Shown: positions 16,378 through 24,955, numbered from the stretch's first letter. The stretch: 47,748 bases of DNA from Treponema sp. (GCA_024402535.1 JAKSTN010000019.1:1-47748); one strand, 5' to 3'. Notes: generated by a model from the letters alone, not told the origin. Numbers and translations are program-made.

Positions 16378-18756
16378 ATGAAGATTGCACTTGCCGGAAA
16401 CCCTAATGCGGGTAAGACTACTTTATTCAATGCACTTACAGGATCAAATCAGTTCGTAGGAAACTGGCCTGGTGTTACTGTTGAAAAGAAAGAAGGTAAA
16501 CTTAAGGGCCACAAAGACGTGGAAATTATGGACTTACCTGGAATCTATTCACTTTCTCCATATACACTGGAAGAAGTTGTTTCCAGAAACTATCTGGTTA
16601 AAGAACGTCCTGATGCAATTTTGAATATTATTGATGGTACAAACCTGGAACGTAACCTTTACCTTACAACCCAGCTTGTTGAACTGGGCATTCCAATGGT
16701 AATTGCCGTAAACATGATGGACGTTGTAAAAAAGAACGGAGATAAAATCCATCTGGTTGAAATGGCAAAGCTTCTTGGTTGTCCTGTTTATGAAATCTCA
16801 GCACTTAAGAACAAAGGCTGTACAGAAGCGGCAGAGGCTGCGGTTCGTGCTGCGGAATCTAAAATGCCTGTCGTGTATCAGCACCGTTTTGAATCCTGTG
16901 TTGAACACGCACTGGCACACATTGAAGAAGCTGTTGTTCATAATCTTCCGGAAGGAAAACAGAGATGGTATTCTGTAAAACTTTTTGAACGGGATTCAAA
17001 AGTTGTGGAACAGCTTAAAGATGCGGAAGGGGTTGATGTATCATTAAATGTTCTTGATCACATTGAAGTAGATATTAAAAAATGTGAAACAGAAATGGAC
17101 GATGATGCAGAATCAATCATTACTGCAGAACGTTACAAGTACATTGAATCAATCATTAAATCCTGCGTTACAAAAAAGAACAAGGCAAGCAACCTTACAA
17201 CATCGGACAAAATTGACAGGGTTGTAACAAACCGCTTCCTGGCTCTTCCAATCTTTGCTGTTGTAATGTGGTTAGTTTATTACATTGCTATGGTAACAGT
17301 AGGGGCCGCTGCCACAGACTGGGCAAACGACGGACTTTTCGGGGACGGTTATCACTTATTTGGAATTGGTACCGGCGCTTATGAAGAAGCGGCAGAAGAA
17401 TTCGGGGATGCACCTGCAATTCTTGAAGCTTATGAAAACGGCGAGTTTACTTATGTTGTTCAGGACGAAGAAACTCTGGAACTTTCTGATCCGATCGAAT
17501 TCACAGAAGAGGATGTTGCTACCGCTCAGGCTATGGTTGAAAAATATGGCGAAGAAGGTCCTGCAACAGAAGATTACGGAATCTGGGTTCCTGGAATTCC
17601 TGCTCTTATTGAACCTGCCCTGGATGCAATTGGTTGTGCCGACTGGCTTAAAGGTTTGATCCTTGACGGAATTGTTGGCGGTGTTGGAGCAGTTCTTGGC
17701 TTTGTTCCACAGATGCTGGTTTTGTTCCTGCTTCTGGCATTCCTTGAAGCTTGTGGTTATATGGCTCGTATTGCCTTCATTATGGACCGTGTCTTCCGCC
17801 GATTCGGACTTTCCGGAAAATCCTTCATTCCAATGCTTGTTGGAACAGGTTGTGGAATTCCTGGCATCATGGCAAGCCGTACAATTGAAAGCGACCGTGA
17901 TCGCAAAATGACAATCATGACCACCACATTCATTCCTTGTGGTGCAAAGACTCCTTTCATTGCCATGGTTGCCGGAGCAATCTTTGGTGGTTCAGCCTGG
18001 GTTGCAACTTCGGCTTACTTCATTGGTATTGCCGCAATTCTCTGTTCGGGAATCATGCTTAAGAAAACAAAGATGTTTGCCGGAGACGTGGCTCCATTCG
18101 TAATGGAACTTCCAGCTTACCATTGGCCTACAGTCGGTAACCTCCTGCGCTCAATGTGGGAACGTGGATGGTCATTCATCAAGAAAGCCGGAACAATCAT
18201 CCTTCTTTCTACAATCGTAATCTGGTTCCTTTCATTCTTTGGATGGGCAGACGGCGCATTCGGAATGCTGGAAGAAGATCAGATGGACTGTTCTATACTT
18301 GCATACTTTGGCCGCGGAATCTGCTGGCTGTTCCAGCCACTTGGATGGGGAAACTGGCAGGCAACAGTTGCAGCAATCACAGGTCTTGTAGCAAAAGAAA
18401 ATATTGTCGGTACAATGGGTATTCTTTACGGCGGAACAGAAGCTTATGCAAACATGGCTGCAGTATTCACAGGTGTAACAGGTATGTCATTCCTTATCTT
18501 CAACCTGCTGTGTGCTCCATGTTTCGCTGCCATGGGTGCCATCAAACGTGAAATGAACAACACAAAATGGTTCTGGTTTGCCATCGGTTATGAATGTGGT
18601 TTCGCTTACGTAATCGCCTTCATCGTAAACCAGCTGGGCGGACTTTTCACAGGTGCTGTAAGCGGAATCGGCGGATACATTGAAGTGGTTCTTGGTTTCG
18701 CAGTTCTTGCAGGCCTAATCTATATGGTTGTAAGAAAAGATAAGTATAGAAGATAG
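16378..18756 (+). CDS. feoB: Ferrous iron transport protein B with acidic loop insertion
   Basis: The 792-residue protein starts at 16378 (MKIALAGNPNAGKTT). The N-terminal G domain shows G1 GNPNAGKT, G3 DLPGIYS and G4 NMMD. The membrane part has the conserved LEACGYMARIAFIMDR, GTGCGIPGIMASR and FIPCGAKTPF with their Cys residues. Between the first two helices of the transport domain (about residues 325-410) lies a long acidic insertion rich in Glu, Asp and Ala, absent from E. coli FeoB but seen in many anaerobes. It imports Fe2+ across the inner membrane, coupled to GTP binding. Confidence 0.95.
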   Translation: MKIALAGNPNAGKTTLFNALTGSNQFVGNWPGVTVEKKEGKLKGHKDVEIMDLPGIYSLSPYTLEEVVSRNYLVKERPDAILNIIDGTNLERNLYLTTQLVELGIPMVIAVNMMDVVKKNGDKIHLVEMAKLLGCPVYEISALKNKGCTEAAEAAVRAAESKMPVVYQHRFESCVEHALAHIEEAVVHNLPEGKQRWYSVKLFERDSKVVEQLKDAEGVDVSLNVLDHIEVDIKKCETEMDDDAESIITAERYKYIESIIKSCVTKKNKASNLTTSDKIDRVVTNRFLALPIFAVVMWLVYYIAMVTVGAAATDWANDGLFGDGYHLFGIGTGAYEEAAEEFGDAPAILEAYENGEFTYVVQDEETLELSDPIEFTEEDVATAQAMVEKYGEEGPATEDYGIWVPGIPALIEPALDAIGCADWLKGLILDGIVGGVGAVLGFVPQMLVLFLLLAFLEACGYMARIAFIMDRVFRRFGLSGKSFIPMLVGTGCGIPGIMASRTIESDRDRKMTIMTTTFIPCGAKTPFIAMVAGAIFGGSAWVATSAYFIGIAAILCSGIMLKKTKMFAGDVAPFVMELPAYHWPTVGNLLRSMWERGWSFIKKAGTIILLSTIVIWFLSFFGWADGAFGMLEEDQMDCSILAYFGRGICWLFQPLGWGNWQATVAAITGLVAKENIVGTMGILYGGTEAYANMAAVFTGVTGMSFLIFNLLCAPCFAAMGAIKREMNNTKWFWFAIGYECGFAYVIAFIVNQLGGLFTGAVSGIGGYIEVVLGFAVLAGLIYMVVRKDKYRR

Positions 18757-18870
18757 GTGTAAGAGGGAGAAGTCTCTCCCTACGCGCGCACTTCGTTGCG
18801 CGCTACCCTCTCTGCGGGCGCTTTCATCTGATCGCCGCCCGCAACGCCCGCTGAAAACTAAGAGCTTAAG
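18757..18870 (+). repeat. GC-rich multi-hairpin intergenic element (copy 3)
   Basis: Nested hairpins are visible: AGAGGG...CCCTCT encloses AGGGAGA-AGTC-TCTCCCT and GCGCGCA-CTTCGT-TGCGCGC, followed by TGCGGGCG...CGCCCGCA. The loop CTTCGT is the reverse complement of ACGAAG found in the other elements. It separates feoB from the small Cys-rich partner gene and could dampen read-through. Confidence 0.65.
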
Positions 18871-18882
18871 GAGAATATAATC

Positions 18883-19029
18883 GTGGGAACTGTAATTGTA
18901 AGTGTAATACTTTTTGTCGTTGTAACTTTGATTGTAAAATCACTTTGTAAAAAACATATTGAAGCAAAAAAATCAGGTGGCTGCTGCTGCGGATGTTCAG
19001 GCTGCTGTGGTGGTTCCTGCAATAAATAA
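18883..19029 (+). CDS. FeoB-associated Cys-rich membrane protein
   Basis: This 48-residue protein has one N-terminal transmembrane helix (VIVSVILFVVVTLIVKSL), a basic stretch, and a Cys-rich tail GGCCCGCSGCCGGSC. This matches the small FeoB-associated proteins encoded after feoB in many anaerobes. The start is GTG at 18883 after AAGGAGA. It probably assists FeoB at the membrane, perhaps binding metal through the Cys tail. Confidence 0.85.
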   Translation: MGTVIVSVILFVVVTLIVKSLCKKHIEAKKSGGCCCGCSGCCGGSCNK

Positions 19030-19050
19030 ATGGAGAGACTCGTGGTCAGA

Positions 19051-19290
19051 TTATGCCATTACTGCTTTAGCCAGCTGGTCAGCACAGGAAGTAGGGCGGC
19101 GGCCACAGGTATTTCCTGCTAAAAGTGCGTTGATTTCTTCTGCCTTTTTTCCATCAAGAACCTTTGAAAGAGCCTTCAAGTTTCCATTACATCCACCAGT
19201 AAAACTGATGTTAGTAATAGTTCCGTCTTCTGCTTTATCAAAAGTAATCATTGTTGCGCAAGTGTCTTTTGTTTTGAAAGTCTTTGTCAT
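19051..19290 (-). CDS. TSCPD domain protein
   Basis: The 79-residue protein has the TSCPD fold seen alone in small proteins of anaerobes (ISFTGGCNGNLKALSKVLDG, then CGRRPTSCADQLAKAV). Conserved Cys residues suggest metal or cluster binding. A GGAGG RBS precedes the start. It converges on the FeoB-associated gene with a 21-bp gap. The same domain ends class II ribonucleotide reductases, but the stand-alone role is unknown. Confidence 0.8.
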   Translation of the reverse strand: MTKTFKTKDTCATMITFDKAEDGTITNISFTGGCNGNLKALSKVLDGKKAEEINALLAGNTCGRRPTSCADQLAKAVMA

Positions 19291-19320
19291 ATTAAGCCTC
19301 CGTTATTTTTTTAGGTTTGG

Positions 19321-19656
19321 TTATGCTTTCAGTTCCTTTGCAATTTCTGAATCAATCTTTTCAGGTGTCTTTGTTGGCGCAAAACGGGCTTTTACAGTAC
19401 CGTCTTTTCCAACTAAAAACTTTGTAAAGTTCCATTTAATTTTTGAAGAGCACACGCCGCCTTTCTGTTTTTTAAGGAAAGTGTAAAGTGGATCTTCGTT
19501 CTTTCCGTTTACTTCAATTTTAGCAAATTGTGGGAATGTAATTCCATATCTTCCTGTGCAGAAAGAATGGATTTCTTCTTCTGAACCTGGTGCCTGCTGC
19601 AGGAACTGGTTGCAAGGGAAATCCAGAATTTCGAAGCCCTGGTCTTTGTATTTTTT
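19321..19656 (-). pseudogene. Glutathione peroxidase, C-terminal fragment
   Basis: Reading leftwards: KYKDQGFEILDFPCNQFLQQ, then APGSEEEIHSFC, then LYTFLKKQKGG and KIKWNFTKFLVGKDG, ending AKELKA at 19321. These are the FPCNQF and WNFxKFL motifs of glutathione peroxidases. The first 50 or so residues, including the catalytic Cys or Sec, are missing. The frame begins directly after the TAA stop of the TetR gene and an 8-base A tract (minus strand), so a deletion joined the two genes. The TSCPD gene lies just beyond. Confidence 0.85.
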
Positions 19657-20235
19657 TTATTTCAGCAGTTTGCTGATTTCATTTTTCCAGCTGTGACTCC
19701 ATTTCACGTTTTCCATAAAAACGATTGAAGTGAGTCCCTGGACGCTGGCCCATATTCTGATTATTTCCTGTTCCTTTTCGTAATCAGTAAAATCAGGATG
19801 CTTTTCTTCAAAATACTGGCAGCACAGATTTTTTAAGATTTCATAAGGTGTAAAATTATTTTCTTCATTGTTTTTTAAATCTAGATTTAAATGAATGTAT
19901 CCCCGTGAAAATAAAAATGTGAAATACTGTGGATTATTCATGAAGAAAAATACGTATGCATTTCCCAATGCCAGAATTTTTTCTTCTGCATTTTTTCCGG
20001 CTTTTTCAACGGCTTTCATAAGATAATCTGTAAATTTCTGGGAAACATATTCTTTCATGGCAGTAATCATTTCTTCTTTGTTTTTGAAATGAGCATAGGG
20101 GGCTGCATTACTTACGCCGCAGTTAACTGCCAGTTTCCGCAAGGACAGAGTTTCTTCGCCTCCAGCATTAATCATTTTAATGCCTTCTTCAATCAGGGCT
20201 TTCCGTAAATCTCCGTGATGATATTTATCTGACAT
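19657..20235 (-). CDS. TetR family transcriptional regulator
   Basis: The 192-residue regulator has an N-terminal HTH (TLSLRKLAVNCGVSNAAPYA, then HFKNKEEMI) and a C-terminal ligand/dimer domain of the type that follows 'YAHFKNKEEL' regulators. Its start overlaps the end of the hydrolase gene by 11 bp, so the two are co-translated from the promoter at 21344-21372. It probably represses its own operon. Its last codons lie at the deletion junction with the peroxidase fragment, so the natural C-terminus may have been altered. Confidence 0.85.
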   Translation of the reverse strand: MSDKYHHGDLRKALIEEGIKMINAGGEETLSLRKLAVNCGVSNAAPYAHFKNKEEMITAMKEYVSQKFTDYLMKAVEKAGKNAEEKILALGNAYVFFFMNNPQYFTFLFSRGYIHLNLDLKNNEENNFTPYEILKNLCCQYFEEKHPDFTDYEKEQEIIRIWASVQGLTSIVFMENVKWSHSWKNEISKLLK

Positions 20236-21301
20236 GATTCAACATTTCCTTAAGACAAAGTTCGTTTTCTTCCCATAGTGGTGAATGAGCAGAATTATGA
20301 AAAGTATAAAAAGCTTTTTCTGGAGCTTCAAGTTTTTCAAAGAGTTCCCGTGACAGAGTAATAGGTGTTGTGTAATCGTAATAGCCGCTCAAGAATACAA
20401 CAGGAATAAGGGCAGGGGATTCAGGATCTGGATGAAAGTTTCTGTAAGGACTTTCGGAACAGAGTTTCTTTCCGCGCCAGAAATTTATTTTTTCTGTTAC
20501 GGTATAGCATTCGCATCCCATCTGTTTGAAGAAAATGTCTTTTGCATCTGACCTCATTTCTCTGGTAGTTCCGCATCCTGCTCTTAATAAAACTTCTTCC
20601 CATTTTGCACCAGCAGATTCTGGATTTTTCATGCTGAAGGTTCCATCTTCTTTTATATCAACTAATTTGTTAAGCATTTTAAGTCCTTTTGAATCATTGT
20701 TTTCCTCAAAAGATGACTTCATGAATTTATAGCCTTCCTCATAAAAACGAATGGAATCATGTCCCAGGTAATCCTGCCCCATGCCAAAATAACAGCAGAA
20801 ATCTTCGGGATCTGTCTGAGCCAGATAAAGACCAAGATTTGTTCCGCTGGAATGGGCCATGAGATAAATTTTCTTTTTATTGAATTTCTCCTTCAGATAT
20901 TCGGCTACTGCGTGGGCATCATATGCCAGCCGTTCTATTGTGATGTCATCTGCATTTATATCTGAACTGTAAGAAAGTCCTTCTCCGTAATAATCCCAGT
21001 AGCAGACTGTAAAATAGTTTGCAATTCTGTTGGGATATTTTTCTGAATAAGCTTCATTCAGCCAGACTTCAGGAACTCCAGGCCCGCCGGAAATGAAAAG
21101 CAAAACAGGATTTTCTGGATTAGTAGAAGTGATGTACAGTCCATTTGTATCACCATTAATTTCCACGCCGATTTTCTCTGTGTCATCCAGACCGTCTGCA
21201 TTTTCAATTCCAATATCTATAGGGCCAGAACAGCTAATCATATTTATAACTCCGCTTACAATAATAACATTTTTGGCAAATCTTTTAAAAAATACGTTCA
21301 T
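20225..21301 (-). CDS. Alpha/beta hydrolase, probable lipoprotein
   Basis: The 358-residue protein has an N-terminal hydrophobic signal ending in MISC, consistent with a lipobox. The hydrolase fold is clear: FISGGPGVPEVW (oxyanion region as in proline iminopeptidase-like enzymes), nucleophile motif AHSSGTNLG, a late Asp in SGYYDYTTP, and a final His in HNSAHSP. It is co-transcribed with the TetR gene, which probably senses a related ligand. Substrate could be a peptide or ester; not determinable. No strong RBS is seen before the ATG. Confidence 0.8.
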   Translation of the reverse strand: MNVFFKRFAKNVIIVSGVINMISCSGPIDIGIENADGLDDTEKIGVEINGDTNGLYITSTNPENPVLLFISGGPGVPEVWLNEAYSEKYPNRIANYFTVCYWDYYGEGLSYSSDINADDITIERLAYDAHAVAEYLKEKFNKKKIYLMAHSSGTNLGLYLAQTDPEDFCCYFGMGQDYLGHDSIRFYEEGYKFMKSSFEENNDSKGLKMLNKLVDIKEDGTFSMKNPESAGAKWEEVLLRAGCGTTREMRSDAKDIFFKQMGCECYTVTEKINFWRGKKLCSESPYRNFHPDPESPALIPVVFLSGYYDYTTPITLSRELFEKLEAPEKAFYTFHNSAHSPLWEENELCLKEMLNHVR

Positions 21302-21323
21302 AATAATACCGTTTTTAATCTTA

Positions 21324-21372
21324 ACAGTGTAAAGTTTAATTTGATATTAATTCTTAATCTTTACACTGTCAA
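21324..21372 (-). promoter_or_regulatory. Promoter and operator of the hydrolase-tetR operon
   Basis: On the minus strand TTGACA (21372-21367) and TAATAT (21349-21344) are 17 bp apart. Two perfect 11-bp inverted copies, ACAGTGTAAAG at 21324-21334 and CTTTACACTGT at 21359-21369, overlap the start-site region and the -35. They are the likely TetR operator. The distal one also lies upstream of the divergent esterase gene. Confidence 0.8.
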
Positions 21373-21424
21373 GTTAGTGGCGTATATAGAAATTGTGATA
21401 TAATAAAAATCAGGAGGAAGAAAA

Positions 21425-22306
21425 ATGTTGAGTTTTGAAGAACCTGTTTGGGCAAAGGAAATGGCAGAAGGTGATTTTATCAGTCACGCTCCGTCATATG
21501 AAACTGGAAAATATTTTGACCTGTTTGATGAATATTATTTTGAAAGTCATGTAACAGGAGACATAAAATATTATGTTTATAATCCTCTGAAACATGGAGC
21601 AGATCCAGATGACAAGTATCCGGTTCTTATGTTTTTTCATGGACGTGGAAACTCTTTAGACGGGAACAAAGTAATCAATTACAGCATGGCAGAATATTAT
21701 GCTTCTCCATATTATCAGAAAACAATAGGCGGTGCTTTTATTGTGGTTCCAGTCGCCAATGAAAAAATCAATGATAAGGGTGATATAGAAAATGACTGGA
21801 ATACTAATTATATTGAACCTGTCCTTGGAATCAAAAAACTGTTTTTTGAACAGTATAAGAAAAACGCCGGTAAAAGTTTCTTTTTAGGATCCAGCGCAGG
21901 AGCATTTTTTGTATGGGAATTTTTATGCAGTCATTCAAAGGATGTGGACGTAGCAGTTCCTGTTGCAGGAGGAAAAATTCCTGACGAAGCAAAGCTTAAG
22001 GAAATACAGGAAAACGGCACATTGATTTTATCTATGCATGGAAAACATGATGAACTGATTCCTTATGCCGAAGAAGTCTTACCTCATCTTGAGAAACTTA
22101 AAAAGTTTAAGAATATTATTCTTTTTCATCCTGAATGGGTAAGAAACGGAGACGGCGGTGTTGCTCAGCTGAATCCCTGTATAGAAATGGGACAGCACTG
22201 TCTTTGCAATCAGGTAACAGCAAACCTCATCTTCGATAATGGAAAATCTTACGATGAAGTTCTGTTTCCTGAAGGCATGACAGGCTGGATCCGTGATCAC
22301 AAATAA
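21425..22306 (+). CDS. Alpha/beta hydrolase (esterase-like)
   Basis: The 293-residue protein has no signal peptide. It shows the oxyanion motif MFFHGRGNS, the nucleophile elbow LGSSAGAF (about residues 155-162), a late Asp in MHGKHDELIPY and a His in MGQHCL. This order suits feruloyl- or poly-ester-type esterases and related peptidases. It is divergent from the hydrolase-tetR operon; TATAAT at 21399-21404 is its likely -10, placing the TetR operator just upstream. CAGGAGG precedes the start. Confidence 0.8.
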   Translation: MLSFEEPVWAKEMAEGDFISHAPSYETGKYFDLFDEYYFESHVTGDIKYYVYNPLKHGADPDDKYPVLMFFHGRGNSLDGNKVINYSMAEYYASPYYQKTIGGAFIVVPVANEKINDKGDIENDWNTNYIEPVLGIKKLFFEQYKKNAGKSFFLGSSAGAFFVWEFLCSHSKDVDVAVPVAGGKIPDEAKLKEIQENGTLILSMHGKHDELIPYAEEVLPHLEKLKKFKNIILFHPEWVRNGDGGVAQLNPCIEMGQHCLCNQVTANLIFDNGKSYDEVLFPEGMTGWIRDHK

Positions 22307-22404
22307 AATTTGTTGAGCACGGATTTAATTAGAAGTCCATTTGGGTTATGAATCTAGTCTTCCGGATATTCAAAATAATATCCAGTTCAGGAAAATAGAA
22401 AAAA

Positions 22405-22488
22405 ATGAATAGTAAAAAAGTTTTCTCTGCTTTTGTTTTTATGATATGTCTCGTTTTCTCAGTATGGGGAAAAAATGTCGCAGGATAA
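22405..22488 (+). pseudogene. Signal-peptide remnant of a lost exported protein
   Basis: An ATG at 22405 opens 27 codons, MNSKKVFSAFVFMICLVFSV and WGKNVAG, a good signal peptide that runs straight into the terminator hairpin and stops. No mature protein follows. A short leader peptide is possible, but truncation by deletion is more likely. Confidence 0.35.
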
Positions 22489-22505
22489 TCCTGCGGCATT
22501 TTCGT
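22473..22505 (+). terminator. Intrinsic terminator hairpin, probably bidirectional
   Basis: AATGTCGCAGGAT and ATCCTGCGGCATT pair with one G-U wobble around a tiny loop, flanked by A-rich and T-rich tracts. It lies between the convergent esterase and iorB genes. Confidence 0.7.
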
Positions 22506-22526
22506 CATTATGTGATGTCGTCTGTC

Positions 22527-22547
22527 ATTCCGAACTTTTTTCGGAAT
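22527..22547. repeat. Short palindrome ATTCCGAA/TTCGGAAT near the end of iorB
   Basis: Perfect 8-bp arms with a 5-base loop, in the context GTCATTCCGAA...TTCGGAATCT. This resembles widespread REP-like intergenic words in bacterial genomes. It may also stabilise the 3' end of the iorAB message. Confidence 0.5.
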
Positions 22548-22556
22548 CTTGTAAAT

Positions 22557-23129
22557 CTATTTTCTTCCTAAAGCAAAAGCTTTTTTGTTGATTTCCAGGA
22601 ATGCTGGTTTTACCAGTTTTTCAATGGCAGAAAGCCAAGAGCTTTCAGGGAAGTCCATGAATTTTGAAAGGCGTCCCATAAGCACAATGTTTACGGCTTT
22701 TGAAGAACCAGCTTCTGTTGCCAGGGTAAGACAGTCCAGATCTTCTACATCAAAACCTTTTCCTTTAAGTTCATTAACAAGGTCTGCAGGATATTCAGCG
22801 GCCCCGGTCAGAACCGGCATAGGATCCAGTTTCTGTGTATTCACTACAATTTTTCCATTTGGTTTAAGATATTCGGCATAGCGGGCCGCTTCCAGAAGTT
22901 CAAAAGAAACAATGAAGTCTGCTTCGCCCTTATCGATGATAGGCGAATAAACCTTTTCTCCGAAGCGTACATAAGTAACAACGCTTCCGCCTCGCTGGCT
23001 CATTCCATGAACTTCAGAAACTTTTACATCGTATCCTGCATCCATAAGAACCTGTCCCAAAGTTTTACTGGCCAGCAGAGCTCCCTGTCCGCCAACACCA
23101 ACAATCATAATATTTGTTATTGTATCCAT
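22557..23129 (-). CDS. iorB: Indolepyruvate ferredoxin oxidoreductase, beta subunit
   Basis: The 190-residue protein starts at 23129 (MDTITNIMIVGVGGQGALLA). The frame extends further upstream only through a repeat (HPELVSG words), so that extension is not coding. The fold is the gamma-type domain of 2-oxoacid oxidoreductases: GVGGQG, SEVHGMSQRGGSVVTYVRFG and LMGRLS are conserved. With IorA it oxidises aryl pyruvates from Trp, Phe and Tyr to aryl-acetyl-CoA, reducing ferredoxin. It is downstream of iorA in the same transcript, across a 92-bp repeat-rich spacer. Confidence 0.9.
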   Translation of the reverse strand: MDTITNIMIVGVGGQGALLASKTLGQVLMDAGYDVKVSEVHGMSQRGGSVVTYVRFGEKVYSPIIDKGEADFIVSFELLEAARYAEYLKPNGKIVVNTQKLDPMPVLTGAAEYPADLVNELKGKGFDVEDLDCLTLATEAGSSKAVNIVLMGRLSKFMDFPESSWLSAIEKLVKPAFLEINKKAFALGRK

Positions 23130-23147
23130 AATTATTCCTATTTTAGT

Positions 23148-23220
23148 CCCTGAAACAAGTTCAGGGTGACAGTTATTTGTCATGCTGACATTTATTTGTC
23201 ATGCTGAACTTGTTTCAGCA
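23148..23220. repeat. REP-like palindromes between iorA and iorB
   Basis: CCCTGAA-ACAAG-TTCAGGG (23148-23166) and TGCTGAA-CTTGT-TTCAGCA (23202-23220) are two versions of the same element in opposite orientation. Between and into them TTATTTGTCATGCTGA is repeated directly (23173-23188 and 23192-23207). This TGAAACAAGTTCAG word is a known recurrent intergenic repeat in many bacteria, often seen in translation as HPELVSG. Confidence 0.75.
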
Positions 23221-23221
23221 T

Positions 23222-24955
23222 CTACTTTGTAATTGCTCCCAGCTTACACATCTGTGTACAAAGTTCACAGCCTACACACATTGTTGGATCAATAGCGGCT
23301 TTCTTGTTTTTTACAGAAAGAGCAGGGCATCCAAGCTTCATACACATTTTACAGCCTACACATTTTTCTTCGTTTATTTTAAGCGGTGGGTTGTGCTTTA
23401 CGCTTTTCAAAAGTGCGCATGGACGGCGGCTGATTACAACGCTTGGACCTTCAAATTCCAGCTCTTCTTTCAGAACTTTTTCTGTCTCATCAAGCTTGTA
23501 TGGATCTACTACGCGGATATGGTCTTTTGCAATACCAACAGCCTGACACAATGCTTCAAGGTTAATGCTGCTTGTTGGGTCTCCATACAGGTTCAATCCG
23601 TTTGCCGGATTATTCTGGTGTCCTGTCATACCGGTAATAGAGTTATCTACTATAATAACAGTGCTGTTTGACTGGTTGTATGCAATGGATGCAAGACCAG
23701 TAATGCCTGAATGGCAGAAAGTAGAATCTCCAATAATGCCCACAGTACGGTTTTCAGAATCTTTTCCACGTGCTTTATTGAATCCGTGAAGACCTGAAAC
23801 CGAAGCTCCCATACAAAGGTTACAGTCCATTGCATTTAATGGTGCCGCTGCTCCAAGAGTGTAACATCCAATATCACCGATAACTGTTATATTGTTTTTT
23901 GAAAGAAGATAGAACATTCCTCTGTGAGGACATCCTGCGCACATAACAGGCGGGCGCACAGGAATTGCAGAATCAACCTTTTTGCCTTCTGAAACAGGCA
24001 TGTTGAATGCTTTCCGGATGATATTCTGGCTGAATTCACCGCAAAGAGGCATGATATCCTTTCCGTGAACTTCAATTCCCATTGCTTTACAGTGATTTTC
24101 GATAATCGGATCAAGTTCTTCTATTATATAAACAGTTTTTACCTTTGAGGCAAAGTCTTTAATCAGTTTTACAGGAAGAGGATTAACAAGTCCTATTTTA
24201 AGAAAGCTTGCGTTATCACCAAAAACTTCCTTTGCATACTGGTATGAAGTTGAGGAAGTAATGATTCCTATATCAGTTTTTCCCATTTCAACCCGGTTTA
24301 GACTGCAGGTTTCGGCATATTCAGTAAGTCGGATAGTGCGGTCTTCTACAATTGGATGCTTTCTGATTGCATTTGCAGGAGTCATTACGTTTTTCTGGAT
24401 GTTTTTTTCGTAGTTTTTCAGAGGTACTTCTTTTCTTTCGCCTGTTTCAACAACACTCTGGGAATGTGCAATTCTTGTACACATTTTGAGGAGAACAGGT
24501 GTATCGAATTTTTCACTGATTTCGTAGGCTTCTTTTACAAAATCCACAGCTTCCTGACTGTCTGAAGGGTCAACCATAGGTATTTTGGATGCAATGGCGT
24601 AATGGCGTGAATCCTGTTCGTTCTGGCTTGAATGCATTCCAGGGTCATCTGCAACACCAATAACGAGTCCTCCGTTTACACCTGTATAACTGAGTGTGAA
24701 AAGAGGGTCTGCAGCAACGTTTAGACCAACGTGTTTCATTGCGGCAAAACTGCGTGCCCCGGCAAGGCTTGCACCGTAAGCAGTTTCTACGGCAACTTTT
24801 TCATTTGGAGCCCATTCACAATAAATATCCTTAAAACGGGCTGCTTCTTCTGTAATTTCTGTTGAAGGAGTTCCCGGATAACTTGATACAATGGAAACGC
24901 CGGCTTCGTAAAGACCTCGGGCTACAGCAGCGTTTCCAAGAAGTAACTGTTTCAT
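23222..24955 (-). CDS. iorA: Indolepyruvate ferredoxin oxidoreductase, alpha subunit
   Basis: The 577-residue protein has, in order, a pyrimidine-binding thiamine domain (YPGTPSTEITEEAA, then APNEKVAVETAYGASLAGAR), a transketolase-C-like domain, a thiamine diphosphate-binding domain (GDSTFCHSGITGLASIAYNQ, then VDNSITGMTGHQ) and a C-terminal 2[4Fe-4S] ferredoxin domain (CVGCKMCMKLGCPALS and CVGCELCTQMCKLGA). It catalyses CoA-dependent oxidation of indolepyruvate and other aryl pyruvates. It is first in the iorAB operon and divergent from an acyl-CoA synthetase gene. Confidence 0.95.
   Translation of the reverse strand: MKQLLLGNAAVARGLYEAGVSIVSSYPGTPSTEITEEAARFKDIYCEWAPNEKVAVETAYGASLAGARSFAAMKHVGLNVAADPLFTLSYTGVNGGLVIGVADDPGMHSSQNEQDSRHYAIASKIPMVDPSDSQEAVDFVKEAYEISEKFDTPVLLKMCTRIAHSQSVVETGERKEVPLKNYEKNIQKNVMTPANAIRKHPIVEDRTIRLTEYAETCSLNRVEMGKTDIGIITSSTSYQYAKEVFGDNASFLKIGLVNPLPVKLIKDFASKVKTVYIIEELDPIIENHCKAMGIEVHGKDIMPLCGEFSQNIIRKAFNMPVSEGKKVDSAIPVRPPVMCAGCPHRGMFYLLSKNNITVIGDIGCYTLGAAAPLNAMDCNLCMGASVSGLHGFNKARGKDSENRTVGIIGDSTFCHSGITGLASIAYNQSNSTVIIVDNSITGMTGHQNNPANGLNLYGDPTSSINLEALCQAVGIAKDHIRVVDPYKLDETEKVLKEELEFEGPSVVISRRPCALLKSVKHNPPLKINEEKCVGCKMCMKLGCPALSVKNKKAAIDPTMCVGCELCTQMCKLGAITK

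Noticed and set aside
18959..19486. Plus-strand ORF of 175 codons over the Cys-rich partner, TSCPD gene and peroxidase fragment
   Set aside because: It is out of frame with the FeoB-associated gene and antisense to two recognisable coding sequences.
23130..23183. Upstream extension of iorB beginning MTNNCHPELVSG
   Set aside because: It is translation of the REP-like repeat. The family start is MDTITNIMIVGVGGQG at 23129.
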